Shown here one piece after another: positions 37,001 to 42,733 of a DNA stretch of 64,000 nucleotides. The notes under the pieces were generated by a model. It saw only the letters and a list, made by a program, of their open reading frames with translations, was not told the DNA's origin and ran no database searches. The DNA is taken from contig QHYM01000104.1 of the NCBI GenBank assembly GCA_003223295.1, positions 1 through 64,000 of the forward strand, given 5' to 3'. The stretch is from Acidobacteriota bacterium. GTDB taxonomy: Bacteria > Acidobacteriota > Terriglobia > Acidiferrales > UBA7541. Positions within the stretch are counted from its first letter, which is position 1; every line of letters starts with the position of its first letter. Position numbers and translations under genes: made by a program.

Positions 37001-37303
37001 ACGTCCGTAAGCAGCGGTTTCGGCGATACCCCACGCAACTTTGCCAGAGGTTTTGGAGCTTGGCAGATGAATCTGGCGGTTCGCCGCGAGTTCCCGATTT
37101 ATGAGCATCTCGGCCTGCAATTTCGCGCGGAGGCTTTCAATATCTTCAATCATACGAATTTTGGCTTTGTAAACGGCCACTTTGGACAACCTACCTTTGG
37201 GCAAACCACGGCAACCCTTGCGAATTCGCTGGGTGTCCTAAGCTCGCTGTACCAAATGGGCGGGCCGCGCTCGATGCAGTTCGCGCTCAAGGTCGTGTTC
37301 TAG
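34049..37303 (+). CDS. Oar-like TonB-dependent receptor linked to the RiPP locus
   Basis: This intact outer-membrane receptor has 1084 residues. It has a signal peptide (VVCVVVCVLLCLLGVSSSVL), a carboxypeptidase-regulatory-like domain (VASVSGRVLDPNGAIIIEAT) at about residues 27-110, a plug (YIKNMPLNGRSFQDLILLTP) and a barrel ending in MQFALKVVF. ATG 34049 gives a clean signal peptide; a start at 33941 would put 36 residues before it. It follows sigma and anti-sigma genes and precedes the isopeptidase on the same strand. In proteobacterial lasso clusters this position is held by a receptor thought to re-import the peptide. Whether an Oar-type receptor does this is inference. Confidence 0.9.
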   Translation: MRNARVVCVVVCVLLCLLGVSSSVLGQGDVASVSGRVLDPNGAIIIEATVAAKNVDKGVETVVQTNEDGIYRFSNLSPGSYEFTVSKRGFKVIVKPGVTLHLADTISLNFNMVVGAINETVTVQAGASMINTTDASISTVVDQSYIKNMPLNGRSFQDLILLTPGIVTNTPQRSSTLGQSGEFSVNGQRTESNNYTVDGVSANVGASADIFGYAMTEGAGASGSVPGATALGTTQALVSVDDLQEFRVESSTYSAQYGRNPGAQLVFETKSGTNQWHGTASDYLRNDYFDATEYFTNWFRSVDPTLRKSPVRQNDFGGTLGGPLKIPGLYNGKDKTFFHVSYEGLRLMLPQAAASYPVPDLCMRGDTASCPVVNGTQRTPADSAVLPVVNAFPLPSPNSIQDPTDGVSQFVGAWSNPASVNSTGVRFDHTVTQKLRLFFRFSNSTSDSKTRGSAFAFLPPSGVASTPYTDRTYTAGANSVFSSRLSNDLRLNYSSNVTTSTLSLDTFGGAKAADFVQLAQISGPFASVGVNFALGPYFLNIGQQVTAGAQQQWHLVDTLHMVRGLHQLSFGVDYRRLTPYAKPFNPLLGYSFGFVAGEADVEQNNALTVYLTDGPAYPLYSNYSLFAQDEWKATQRLSLSFGLRWEVNPPPGVTQGTMPSNVLFQNPDVNSWQLAPQGTPLWRTSWFDLAPRLGAAYIVRNTPGWETVVRGGGGLFFDSGQQVGSLGFDGPGFSLASFGFGPFPSGAVGVGLTDQALAAYGYYPHLQLPYTLQWNAGIEQALGNSQALTLSYVGSHAGRLLQTNHIPSSVATSGIASQTVNGVFLVQNGLTSDYDSAQLQFRRRLSRGLTSLGSYTWSHCLDYGSTNANFGYQRGNCDFDVRHNLQAAFSYDVPNVGHGGIAGALLHHWGIDDRFMARTAFPVTLVGNIIPQVDGRQYDAGLSFVPGQPIYIYGANCTSVLQAMGNLLPNQGCPGGRAINPNAFTSVSSGFGDTPRNFARGFGAWQMNLAVRREFPIYEHLGLQFRAEAFNIFNHTNFGFVNGHFGQPTFGQTTATLANSLGVLSSLYQMGGPRSMQFALKVVF

Positions 37304-37671
37304 CCGGTTCACGGTTAGAAGTTGATCGTGGCACGTCGAAGCTCCGGCGGACACTCTCCTCACGCCGGAGCTTCGTGAATGAGCTGTAAATGAAAGCGTC
37401 TCAATCAGAAGCCCAGATTGCTAACCTGGATTTCTGACGAGACAGACAAATGATCTACCGAGAGGCGACATGAACCTGTACTCCTGAGCCTGCCTGCGGA
37501 AAGCAGGCGAATCGAAGGATCTCGACGAACATACAGTTTGCACTTTCAGATCGGTTGAGATTCTTCGGGCATTCGCGACGGATGCCCTCAGGATGACAGC
37601 ATTCGCAGCTTTGCAGCTTCAAAGCGCATGGCTTACGAGAAATTCAGGATGAGAGAAAGAGGTTTGTAGCG
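37304..37671. other. Intergenic region with three hairpins between receptor and isopeptidase
   Basis: No gene is visible. A perfect 13-bp stem (CGAAGCTCCGGCG, 37337-37349, with 37363-37375) follows the receptor stop. Two smaller hairpins lie at 37492-37508 (GCCTGC/GCAGGC) and 37567-37587 (GGGCAT/ATGCCC). The part from about 37480 to 37600 has the look of a short intergenic repeat, but no second copy is seen in this window. Confidence 0.5.
37337..37375 (+). terminator. Strong hairpin after the Oar receptor, no T-run
   Basis: The stem is 13 bp and perfect with a 13-base loop, 34 bases after the receptor stop. It lacks a T-tract, so it may protect the 3' end or reduce read-through into the isopeptidase gene instead of ending transcription fully. 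Confidence 0.5.
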
Positions 37672-40011
37672 ATGGTTCCCGGGAAAATGATACTTGGCAG
37701 TTTGTTCTTAGGAACCCTCGTGTACTTGTTTGGCGCAGGTTCGCTAACGTTGATGGCCGAGCAGACGAAAAGGCCCTTCACCGTGGCCGACGACATTGAA
37801 ACATCGCTCTTGCTTCCGCTGGAAGATGGGCCAAACGTGCGGTTTTCGCCCGACGGAAGCTATTTCGCGGTTTATAGCGAGCGCGGGAATTTGGCCAGGA
37901 ACCAAGTTGAAGATTCGCTCCGGTTCTACCGGAGCCAAGAAGTCGAGAATTTCCTGGCGCACGCGAAGGAATCGCGGCTGCCTTCCCCAGCGTGGGTGGT
38001 GAATCGCTCGGAAAAAGAGGGACCGATCATCCACAATTGGCGCTGGCTGGCAGACTCCAGTGGAGTGGCCTTTTTGCAGCCAGCGGCCAATGGAAACTAT
38101 CAACTCGTCCTTGCCGATCTGCGAAAAAAGACAATCGAACCGCTGACCTCCCCCTCCGAGCAACTCGGGGAATACGCCCTGTTCGATATTCGTGATCGGA
38201 GCCATTACGTTTACACGGCGGCTGACCCGCAAGATGCAAAGAGTGTGCCAGAGAAGCAGGAGAGAGAGAGTCGTGCGCCAGCGATTGTGGGGACGGGGCG
38301 CCGTCTGGAAGAGCTGCTTTTTGCAGACGATCCTCTGGTAAAGAAGATAGTGACTGCCCCTAAGAGCTACCTGTGGGCGGTCGTGGGGAACAAGCGTTTC
38401 GAGGTGAAGCACGATGGCAAGGCCCTGGTTCCTCAAGCACAGCCATTGGGGCGGGGGCTGGCACTGGCACCCGATGCCCGGACCGTGGCTTTGACACTTC
38501 CCGTTCCGGAAGTGCCATCCTCTTGGGAAACGCTCTATCCGCCACCTTCGGCATCCTCCTTCTACAGGATCCATGCCGGGCAAGGATCGGCGAGGCAGTT
38601 CGTCCGCGTTGATTTGCAAACTGGCGCGGTTCACGCGTTGACGGACGCGCCAGTTAGTATGGATGGCGGTTGGATTGCGTACGGGGGTCCTGATTGGTCA
38701 AGCAATGGCAATCAAATCGTGCTGCCAGGAACTTTTGTGAAGGCACAGGATAACGCGCCATCGCGGCCGTGTGTCGCAATTGTGAATATACGGTCGGACG
38801 CCTCTAGTTGTGTGGAGATGATAAAGAGCAGCCATGCTGATAATCCGACCGATGCGGGTTCCCACACGGTGATCGCTGCCCGCTTTGTCGATGGAGATGA
38901 GCAGCGGGTTCTCGTGAGCTTCTGGAAGGAAAACTGGTCCACCTGGACGACGAAGTACGAGTGGAAGGGCAACCGTTGGGAAATGATCGGGCAGAGCGAG
39001 GGAGAGGAGCAAAGCGGCCTAAGCGGCCTGCAAGTTAGGGTAAAGCAGGATCTCAACGAGGCGCCACTGCTGGTTGCTTCCATGAAAGGGAATTCACGGG
39101 TCATCTGGGATCCGAATTCGCAGCTCAAAGATATCCAGTTGGGCCAGGCCAGCGTATACACGTGGAAAGATAAGGAAGGGCGGGAGCAGAAGGGCGGACT
39201 GTACAAGCCCGCCAACGACCAGGCAGGTCGGCGCTACCCGCTGGTGCTTCAGACGCATGGATTTCTGGAAGAAGGATTCCGGCCCTCGGGGACCGGCTTT
39301 GGACCGGCGTACGCCGCAAGAGCGCTGGCCGGCGCAGGCATCGCAGTGCTGCAGCTTGGAGAACAATGTGCCGCTCCAGCGCCTAACGAAGGGGCCTGCG
39401 CGGTCTCCGGCTATGAGGCCGCTGCAAACCAATTGGTGGCCGATGGACTCGTCGATCCCGATAAGATCGGCATCATCGGGTTCAGCCGGACTTGCTACTA
39501 CGTGATGGAAGCGCTGACCACTGGTTCATCCCTCCACCTTAAAGCTGCATCGGTCACGAGCGGAGTAATGGAAACCTACTTTCAATACATGCAGAGCCCG
39601 GAAGGATCAGAGGCGAATACCGTGATCGGCGCCGCGCCCTTCGGCGAAGGATTGCAGCAATGGTTAAAACGATCTCCGGGGTTCAATCTCGATAAGATTA
39701 CAACGCCGCTGCTGGTCAATGCAGAGGGCCGAGGTATCAACGTTCTGGAGATGTGGGAGCCTTACGCCGGACTGCATTATTTACACAAGCCGGTGGACCT
39801 GATCGTCCTGAATACGGATGAGCACGTGCTGACGAATCCAGCGGTGCGCCTGGCATCGCAAGGTAGCCGCCGGGAATTGAAATTATTCCCAGTCGGCATA
39901 CGCGGGGATGAGGTCGTTCTGGCCGGTGCTGTTTTCATTGAGGGGGTTGACCGGGGATTTGAAAGTCGGGTGGGTTGCCTGCAAGACATGGATGGCGATG
40001 AACGGCGTTAG
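37672..40011 (+). CDS. Atxe2-type lasso peptide isopeptidase (S9 family) with an aberrant C-terminus
   Basis: This 779-residue exported serine hydrolase has an N-terminal signal or anchor (MILGSLFLGTLVYLFGAG), a beta-propeller at about residues 50-470 (FSPDGSYFAVYSERG) and an alpha/beta-hydrolase domain. The nucleophile is Ser605 in IGFSRTCYYV and the likely catalytic His is His718 in NTDEHVLTNP. Atxe2 enzymes cut the isopeptide ring of lasso peptides. After LASQG at residue 731 the usual tail (a conserved aromatic helix of about 40 residues in relatives) is missing. The last 48 residues are translated antisense to precursor gene 3. The catalytic residues remain, so activity is possible but uncertain. 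Confidence 0.87.
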   Translation: MVPGKMILGSLFLGTLVYLFGAGSLTLMAEQTKRPFTVADDIETSLLLPLEDGPNVRFSPDGSYFAVYSERGNLARNQVEDSLRFYRSQEVENFLAHAKESRLPSPAWVVNRSEKEGPIIHNWRWLADSSGVAFLQPAANGNYQLVLADLRKKTIEPLTSPSEQLGEYALFDIRDRSHYVYTAADPQDAKSVPEKQERESRAPAIVGTGRRLEELLFADDPLVKKIVTAPKSYLWAVVGNKRFEVKHDGKALVPQAQPLGRGLALAPDARTVALTLPVPEVPSSWETLYPPPSASSFYRIHAGQGSARQFVRVDLQTGAVHALTDAPVSMDGGWIAYGGPDWSSNGNQIVLPGTFVKAQDNAPSRPCVAIVNIRSDASSCVEMIKSSHADNPTDAGSHTVIAARFVDGDEQRVLVSFWKENWSTWTTKYEWKGNRWEMIGQSEGEEQSGLSGLQVRVKQDLNEAPLLVASMKGNSRVIWDPNSQLKDIQLGQASVYTWKDKEGREQKGGLYKPANDQAGRRYPLVLQTHGFLEEGFRPSGTGFGPAYAARALAGAGIAVLQLGEQCAAPAPNEGACAVSGYEAAANQLVADGLVDPDKIGIIGFSRTCYYVMEALTTGSSLHLKAASVTSGVMETYFQYMQSPEGSEANTVIGAAPFGEGLQQWLKRSPGFNLDKITTPLLVNAEGRGINVLEMWEPYAGLHYLHKPVDLIVLNTDEHVLTNPAVRLASQGSRRELKLFPVGIRGDEVVLAGAVFIEGVDRGFESRVGCLQDMDGDERR

Positions 40012-40032
40012 TTCTGGAGCTTCGTATTTCAT
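39883..40032 (-). CDS. Putative lasso-like RiPP precursor 3
   Basis: This 49-residue peptide starts MKYEAPELTPFIAIHVLQA. It keeps the YxxPxL leader motif (Tyr3, Pro6, Leu8), then THPTFKSP and LNEN, and ends NDLIPAYADWE. It is the most divergent of three copies but shares start, length and C-terminus with precursors 1 and 2. Its ribosome site (GGGGACGG) is weaker, and it lacks the 3' hairpin of the other two. The whole 3' two thirds lies antisense to the end of the isopeptidase frame. If the ring follows the pattern of the others, Ser26 would pair with Glu33. Confidence 0.75.
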   Translation of the reverse strand: MKYEAPELTPFIAIHVLQATHPTFKSPVNPLNENSTGQNDLIPAYADWE

Positions 40033-40100
40033 GGTTTCCGTCCCCTTTGACAATGGTCAAACGCACTTGTAGAGTAGAGTTCCGGCTGGCGATGAAATCG

Positions 40101-40132
40101 CTGGAGCGCCCGGTGCTTCGGGCGCCCCAGCA
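40101..40132 (-). terminator. Hairpin downstream of precursor 1
   Basis: A 13-bp stem with one mismatch has a 6-base loop. It begins about ten bases after the precursor 1 stop in the minus-strand transcript and is paralogous to the hairpin after precursor 2. There is no clear U-tract, so partial termination or transcript protection is more likely than full termination. Confidence 0.6.
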
Positions 40133-40141
40133 GGGAGTTAC

Positions 40142-40294
40142 TTAATCCTCCCAGTCGGCGTACGCGTGGATCACGTCGTTCCGGAGACTGGCGTCCTGCA
40201 AGAAGCTGGACGGAGCCTTGAACACCGGATGCGTGGACTGTTGAATCGCATTGACGGCGGTCAATGCGGTCAGTTCAGGCGTTTCGTATTTCAT
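40142..40294 (-). CDS. Putative lasso-like RiPP precursor 1
   Basis: This 50-residue peptide starts MKYETPELTALTAVNAIQQ. The Y-x-x-P-x-L motif at residues 3-8 is the element that lasso B1/RRE proteins recognise. The middle THPVFKAPSSFLQD and the end NDVIHAYADWED follow. ATG 40294 has a perfect GGAGG seven bases upstream. It differs from precursor 2 at only seven of 50 positions, mostly in the C-terminal half. The lasso synthase genes lie directly upstream on the same strand. No Thr lies at the usual -2 position before a Gly, so the cleavage site is open; Ala27 to Asp34 is the only eight-residue ring available. Confidence 0.85.
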   Translation of the reverse strand: MKYETPELTALTAVNAIQQSTHPVFKAPSSFLQDASLRNDVIHAYADWED

Positions 40295-40330
40295 GGAGTT
40301 CACCTCCTTTTCTACAGAATTCACCTACAT

Positions 40331-40362
40331 TAGTTAGCTGGAACGAGAGCTCGAGCTAACTA
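40331..40362 (-). promoter_or_regulatory. Perfect 5' hairpin before precursor 1
   Basis: A 9-bp inverted repeat (TAGTTAGCT, 40331-40339, with AGCTAACTA, 40354-40362) lies 37 bases upstream of the precursor 1 start codon. A similar but diverged hairpin with one mismatch precedes precursor 2 at 40612-40646. Conservation of the structure with changed bases on both arms suggests a role in expression. Confidence 0.55.
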
Positions 40363-40381
40363 AACTCTTGAAGAACCAATT

Positions 40382-40413
40382 GCAGGAGCGCCCGGTGCTT
40401 CGGACGCTCCTGC
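40382..40413 (-). terminator. Strong hairpin downstream of precursor 2
   Basis: A 13-bp stem with one G-T pair (arms GCAGGAGCG and CGCTCCTGC at the base) has a 6-base loop and lies ten bases after the precursor 2 stop. It has no U-tract. It probably sets the ratio between precursor transcripts or shields the 3' end. Confidence 0.6.
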
Positions 40414-40423
40414 AGGGAGTTAA

Positions 40424-40576
40424 TTAATCCTCCCAGTCGGCATAGGCGCGCTGCACGTCGTTCATCAGGTGCGCGTCCTGCAGGATGCTGGCAGGAGCCT
40501 TGAACACCGGATGCGTGCCTTGCTGAATGGCATTGACGGCGGTCAATGCGGTCAGTTCAGGCGTTTCGTATTTCAT
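40424..40576 (-). CDS. Putative lasso-like RiPP precursor 2
   Basis: This 50-residue peptide is a paralogue of precursor 1, with identical residues 1-19 (MKYETPELTALTAVNAIQQ). It has Gly20 where precursor 1 has Ser20. It then has THPVFKAPASILQDAHLMND and ends AYADWED. ATG 40576 follows a perfect GGAGG. It is the first precursor after the two cyclase genes, with a 66-base gap. The seven differences from precursor 1 are at residues 20, 29, 31, 36, 38, 42 and 43, which marks residues 29-43 as the likely variable core. Ala27 to Asp34 again gives an eight-residue ring. Confidence 0.85.
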   Translation of the reverse strand: MKYETPELTALTAVNAIQQGTHPVFKAPASILQDAHLMNDVQRAYADWED

Positions 40577-40642
40577 GGATGTCACCTCCTTTTCTACTGG
40601 ATTCAGCTACATTAGCCGGCTAGAACGAAAGCTCGTGGCCAG

Positions 40643-42634
40643 CTAAACCTTTGGGCCGACTGTTGTACGCGCTCTCTCTACCTCAAGCGGCGAAAACCTT
40701 TTTCTCTCTGCGGGAATCGAGCTTGCAAGGACTCCTTGAGTGGTAAGGTGCCGGAGCCAGGCTTCCAATGTGAGTGTCGGTGCCAGGCTGCCCATAGAAA
40801 TTCCTTCTTCGTTGCGACGGGCCTTCTGTAAAGCATCGAAAAAACGCGTTGCGTTGATAATCCCGATGGACTCGCTAATCAGGGCCTGGCCGCCGATCTC
40901 AAACATGCGCGGCCGTTCCGTGTGAGCCTCTTTTTTCATATCCGGTGGGATAAAGCCCTTGTTCCTTCTTTTGAGGATTTCCTCAGGGACGATGCCCCTG
41001 AGTGCGCGCCTTAGCAGTGAACGGCGCTGGCCGATGCGGACTAATTGTTGCCAAGGGATGGCGCAGGCGAATTCCCGGAGATCGCGATCCATGAAGGGAT
41101 AACGCACCGCGCGGAGCAATAGCGGAACTTCAGCCGTGCCAAAGGTTGCGAGCAACCTACGTTCGTATTCCAGGCCGTTAAGCTGATTCTGAATGCTGGG
41201 CAAGGGCCCGAAGAGGTTCGTCCGCGTTGGGTAGCGCAACAGGGCGGCGCGATTCCTGCTTACAAACCCAGGATGAAACCAAGGGCTGGCCGAGTCTATG
41301 GGATCAGCCATGCCGGAAAGCGAGGGGACAAGAAAGCCACGAACAGCCTGCCAGAGCAATGGAAGCAGAGGGCTTTTCATTTTTGAAGCCCAGGCTCGCA
41401 ATTGGCGTGACAGGGCAAGGAGTTGCGCTCTCGAAAGCAGGTTTTGAAGTTCAGGAACGGGTGAAGGGGAGCCGCCACCTGTGGGGATTTCTCCCCCGAC
41501 TCCGGAGAGAGCCACGCGATGCCCGTTTGATTTCATGAGAACGGCGTATTGCTTGAAGAATGCGTCTCTTTCGCGGCTCGGAAAAGGGGTGGCCGCAAAG
41601 GGGTCGTTCTCGAATTCCGGTTCAGGAGACGGTTGTGAGGAGTTGTTTCTGAGGTGGGCCAGATTGATGTGATAGCCTGGGCGGCCGCGTTTTTCTTCGA
41701 CTTTGGCGACCCAATGGAGTTCGTTGAAATCAGGCTCGAGGTGATCGTAGGAGTCGTCGTACCAGGAGATGGTGTCCACGCGCGGGCAGTCGGCCTGGCC
41801 ACGAGCCATGACGAGGTCGGCCATGCAAACAATCGAGCCGGAGTCCATGCCCCCGCTTAGGTCGGCGAGGACAGGACGGTCGGAGCGGAGCTTGCGCTGA
41901 ACGGCAGTGGCGAAGACGGAACGGAAGTGCTCTTCGTATTCTGCGTCTGTGCGGTACGAGATTCTTTTGCCGGGATCGAAGTCCCAGTATTCCCGGACGG
42001 ATTGCTTTCCGGGCCGAAGCAGCACATAAGACGCAGGCGGGACAGAAGAAATGCCGACATACGGGCTCAGATGCGCGGCAGGAACCTGGGAAAACCAGCC
42101 GGCAATGTACTCCTCGCAGATGGCAAAGGTCTTGCCGGCAAACAGAACGAGCGGATCGAGAATGGTGCACCAAGTAACGTCGTCTTTCGCGCAGGAATAG
42201 TAAAGGTGTCTGCCGCCGAAAATGTCCTTGGCGAGCAGCAGAGTCCGGCTGCCCGGGTTCCAGACGGAGAGGGCCCAATCGCCGAGGAGCTTGGCAAAAC
42301 ACTTTTCGCCCCACTTTTCGTAAGCTGCGGCGGCGATGGCAATGTCAGTGGATTCCGCGGTCGTTGAATTAGGAAGCTCGCGAAGGAGGTCGGTGCGATT
42401 GTCCAAACGCCCGTCCCAGGTCATAACCGCGCCGGAAAGCGATACGTGGGGCTGTTTCTCGCGCCTGGATTCCTTCGTCGTGCAGAAGGCGCGATAAAGG
42501 ATCTTAACGCCCTCTTTGGAGTAGGATTCATTGCTGTCAGGCCCATAAGGAGCCAGAGTCTCGCCCACCTTCTCAACGTACTCCGGTGAGGGCGGCTGCC
42601 CGTCGAAATTCCATCTTCCAAACTGCACGCTCAT
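40643..42634 (-). CDS. Asparagine-synthetase-like lasso cyclase (C protein), copy 2
   Basis: This 663-residue protein has an N-terminal class II glutamine-amidotransferase-like fold and a C-terminal ATP-pyrophosphatase domain. The catalytic Cys that must follow Met1 is absent (MSVQFGRWNF), so it cannot hydrolyse glutamine. The adenylating P-loop DLSGGMDSGSIVC is intact. This combination is typical of lasso cyclases, which activate a side-chain carboxylate by AMP and join it to the core N-terminus. AGAGGA precedes ATG 42634. It lies directly upstream of the precursors and is clearly paralogous to the next gene. Confidence 0.9.
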   Translation of the reverse strand: MSVQFGRWNFDGQPPSPEYVEKVGETLAPYGPDSNESYSKEGVKILYRAFCTTKESRREKQPHVSLSGAVMTWDGRLDNRTDLLRELPNSTTAESTDIAIAAAAYEKWGEKCFAKLLGDWALSVWNPGSRTLLLAKDIFGGRHLYYSCAKDDVTWCTILDPLVLFAGKTFAICEEYIAGWFSQVPAAHLSPYVGISSVPPASYVLLRPGKQSVREYWDFDPGKRISYRTDAEYEEHFRSVFATAVQRKLRSDRPVLADLSGGMDSGSIVCMADLVMARGQADCPRVDTISWYDDSYDHLEPDFNELHWVAKVEEKRGRPGYHINLAHLRNNSSQPSPEPEFENDPFAATPFPSRERDAFFKQYAVLMKSNGHRVALSGVGGEIPTGGGSPSPVPELQNLLSRAQLLALSRQLRAWASKMKSPLLPLLWQAVRGFLVPSLSGMADPIDSASPWFHPGFVSRNRAALLRYPTRTNLFGPLPSIQNQLNGLEYERRLLATFGTAEVPLLLRAVRYPFMDRDLREFACAIPWQQLVRIGQRRSLLRRALRGIVPEEILKRRNKGFIPPDMKKEAHTERPRMFEIGGQALISESIGIINATRFFDALQKARRNEEGISMGSLAPTLTLEAWLRHLTTQGVLASSIPAERKRFSPLEVERARTTVGPKV

Positions 42635-42733
42635 GATTGTTCCTCTAGATTTCTTGTGCCGATTCTCGAAAAAAGCCGTTGCGGTCTATGGTTCAACGCT
42701 CGAGAAGCTGACTTTCTCCTTGCTCTTTGTTGA

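Larger units (their letters stand above)
40101..40646 (-). repeat. Tandem duplication of a precursor unit (period about 282 bp)
   Basis: Two successive units each contain a 5' hairpin, the spacer GTAGAAAAGGAGGTGA, a 50-codon precursor and a 3' hairpin. Start codons are 282 bases apart and 3' hairpins 281 bases apart. The third precursor lies 262 bases further and is more diverged. The second unit's 5' hairpin overlaps the stop codon of the upstream cyclase gene. Confidence 0.8.

Noticed and set aside
40142-40576. A normal lasso core starting at Gly20/Ser20 of the precursors
   Set aside because: No Asp or Glu lies at positions 7-9 of such a core in any copy, so the ring could not form.
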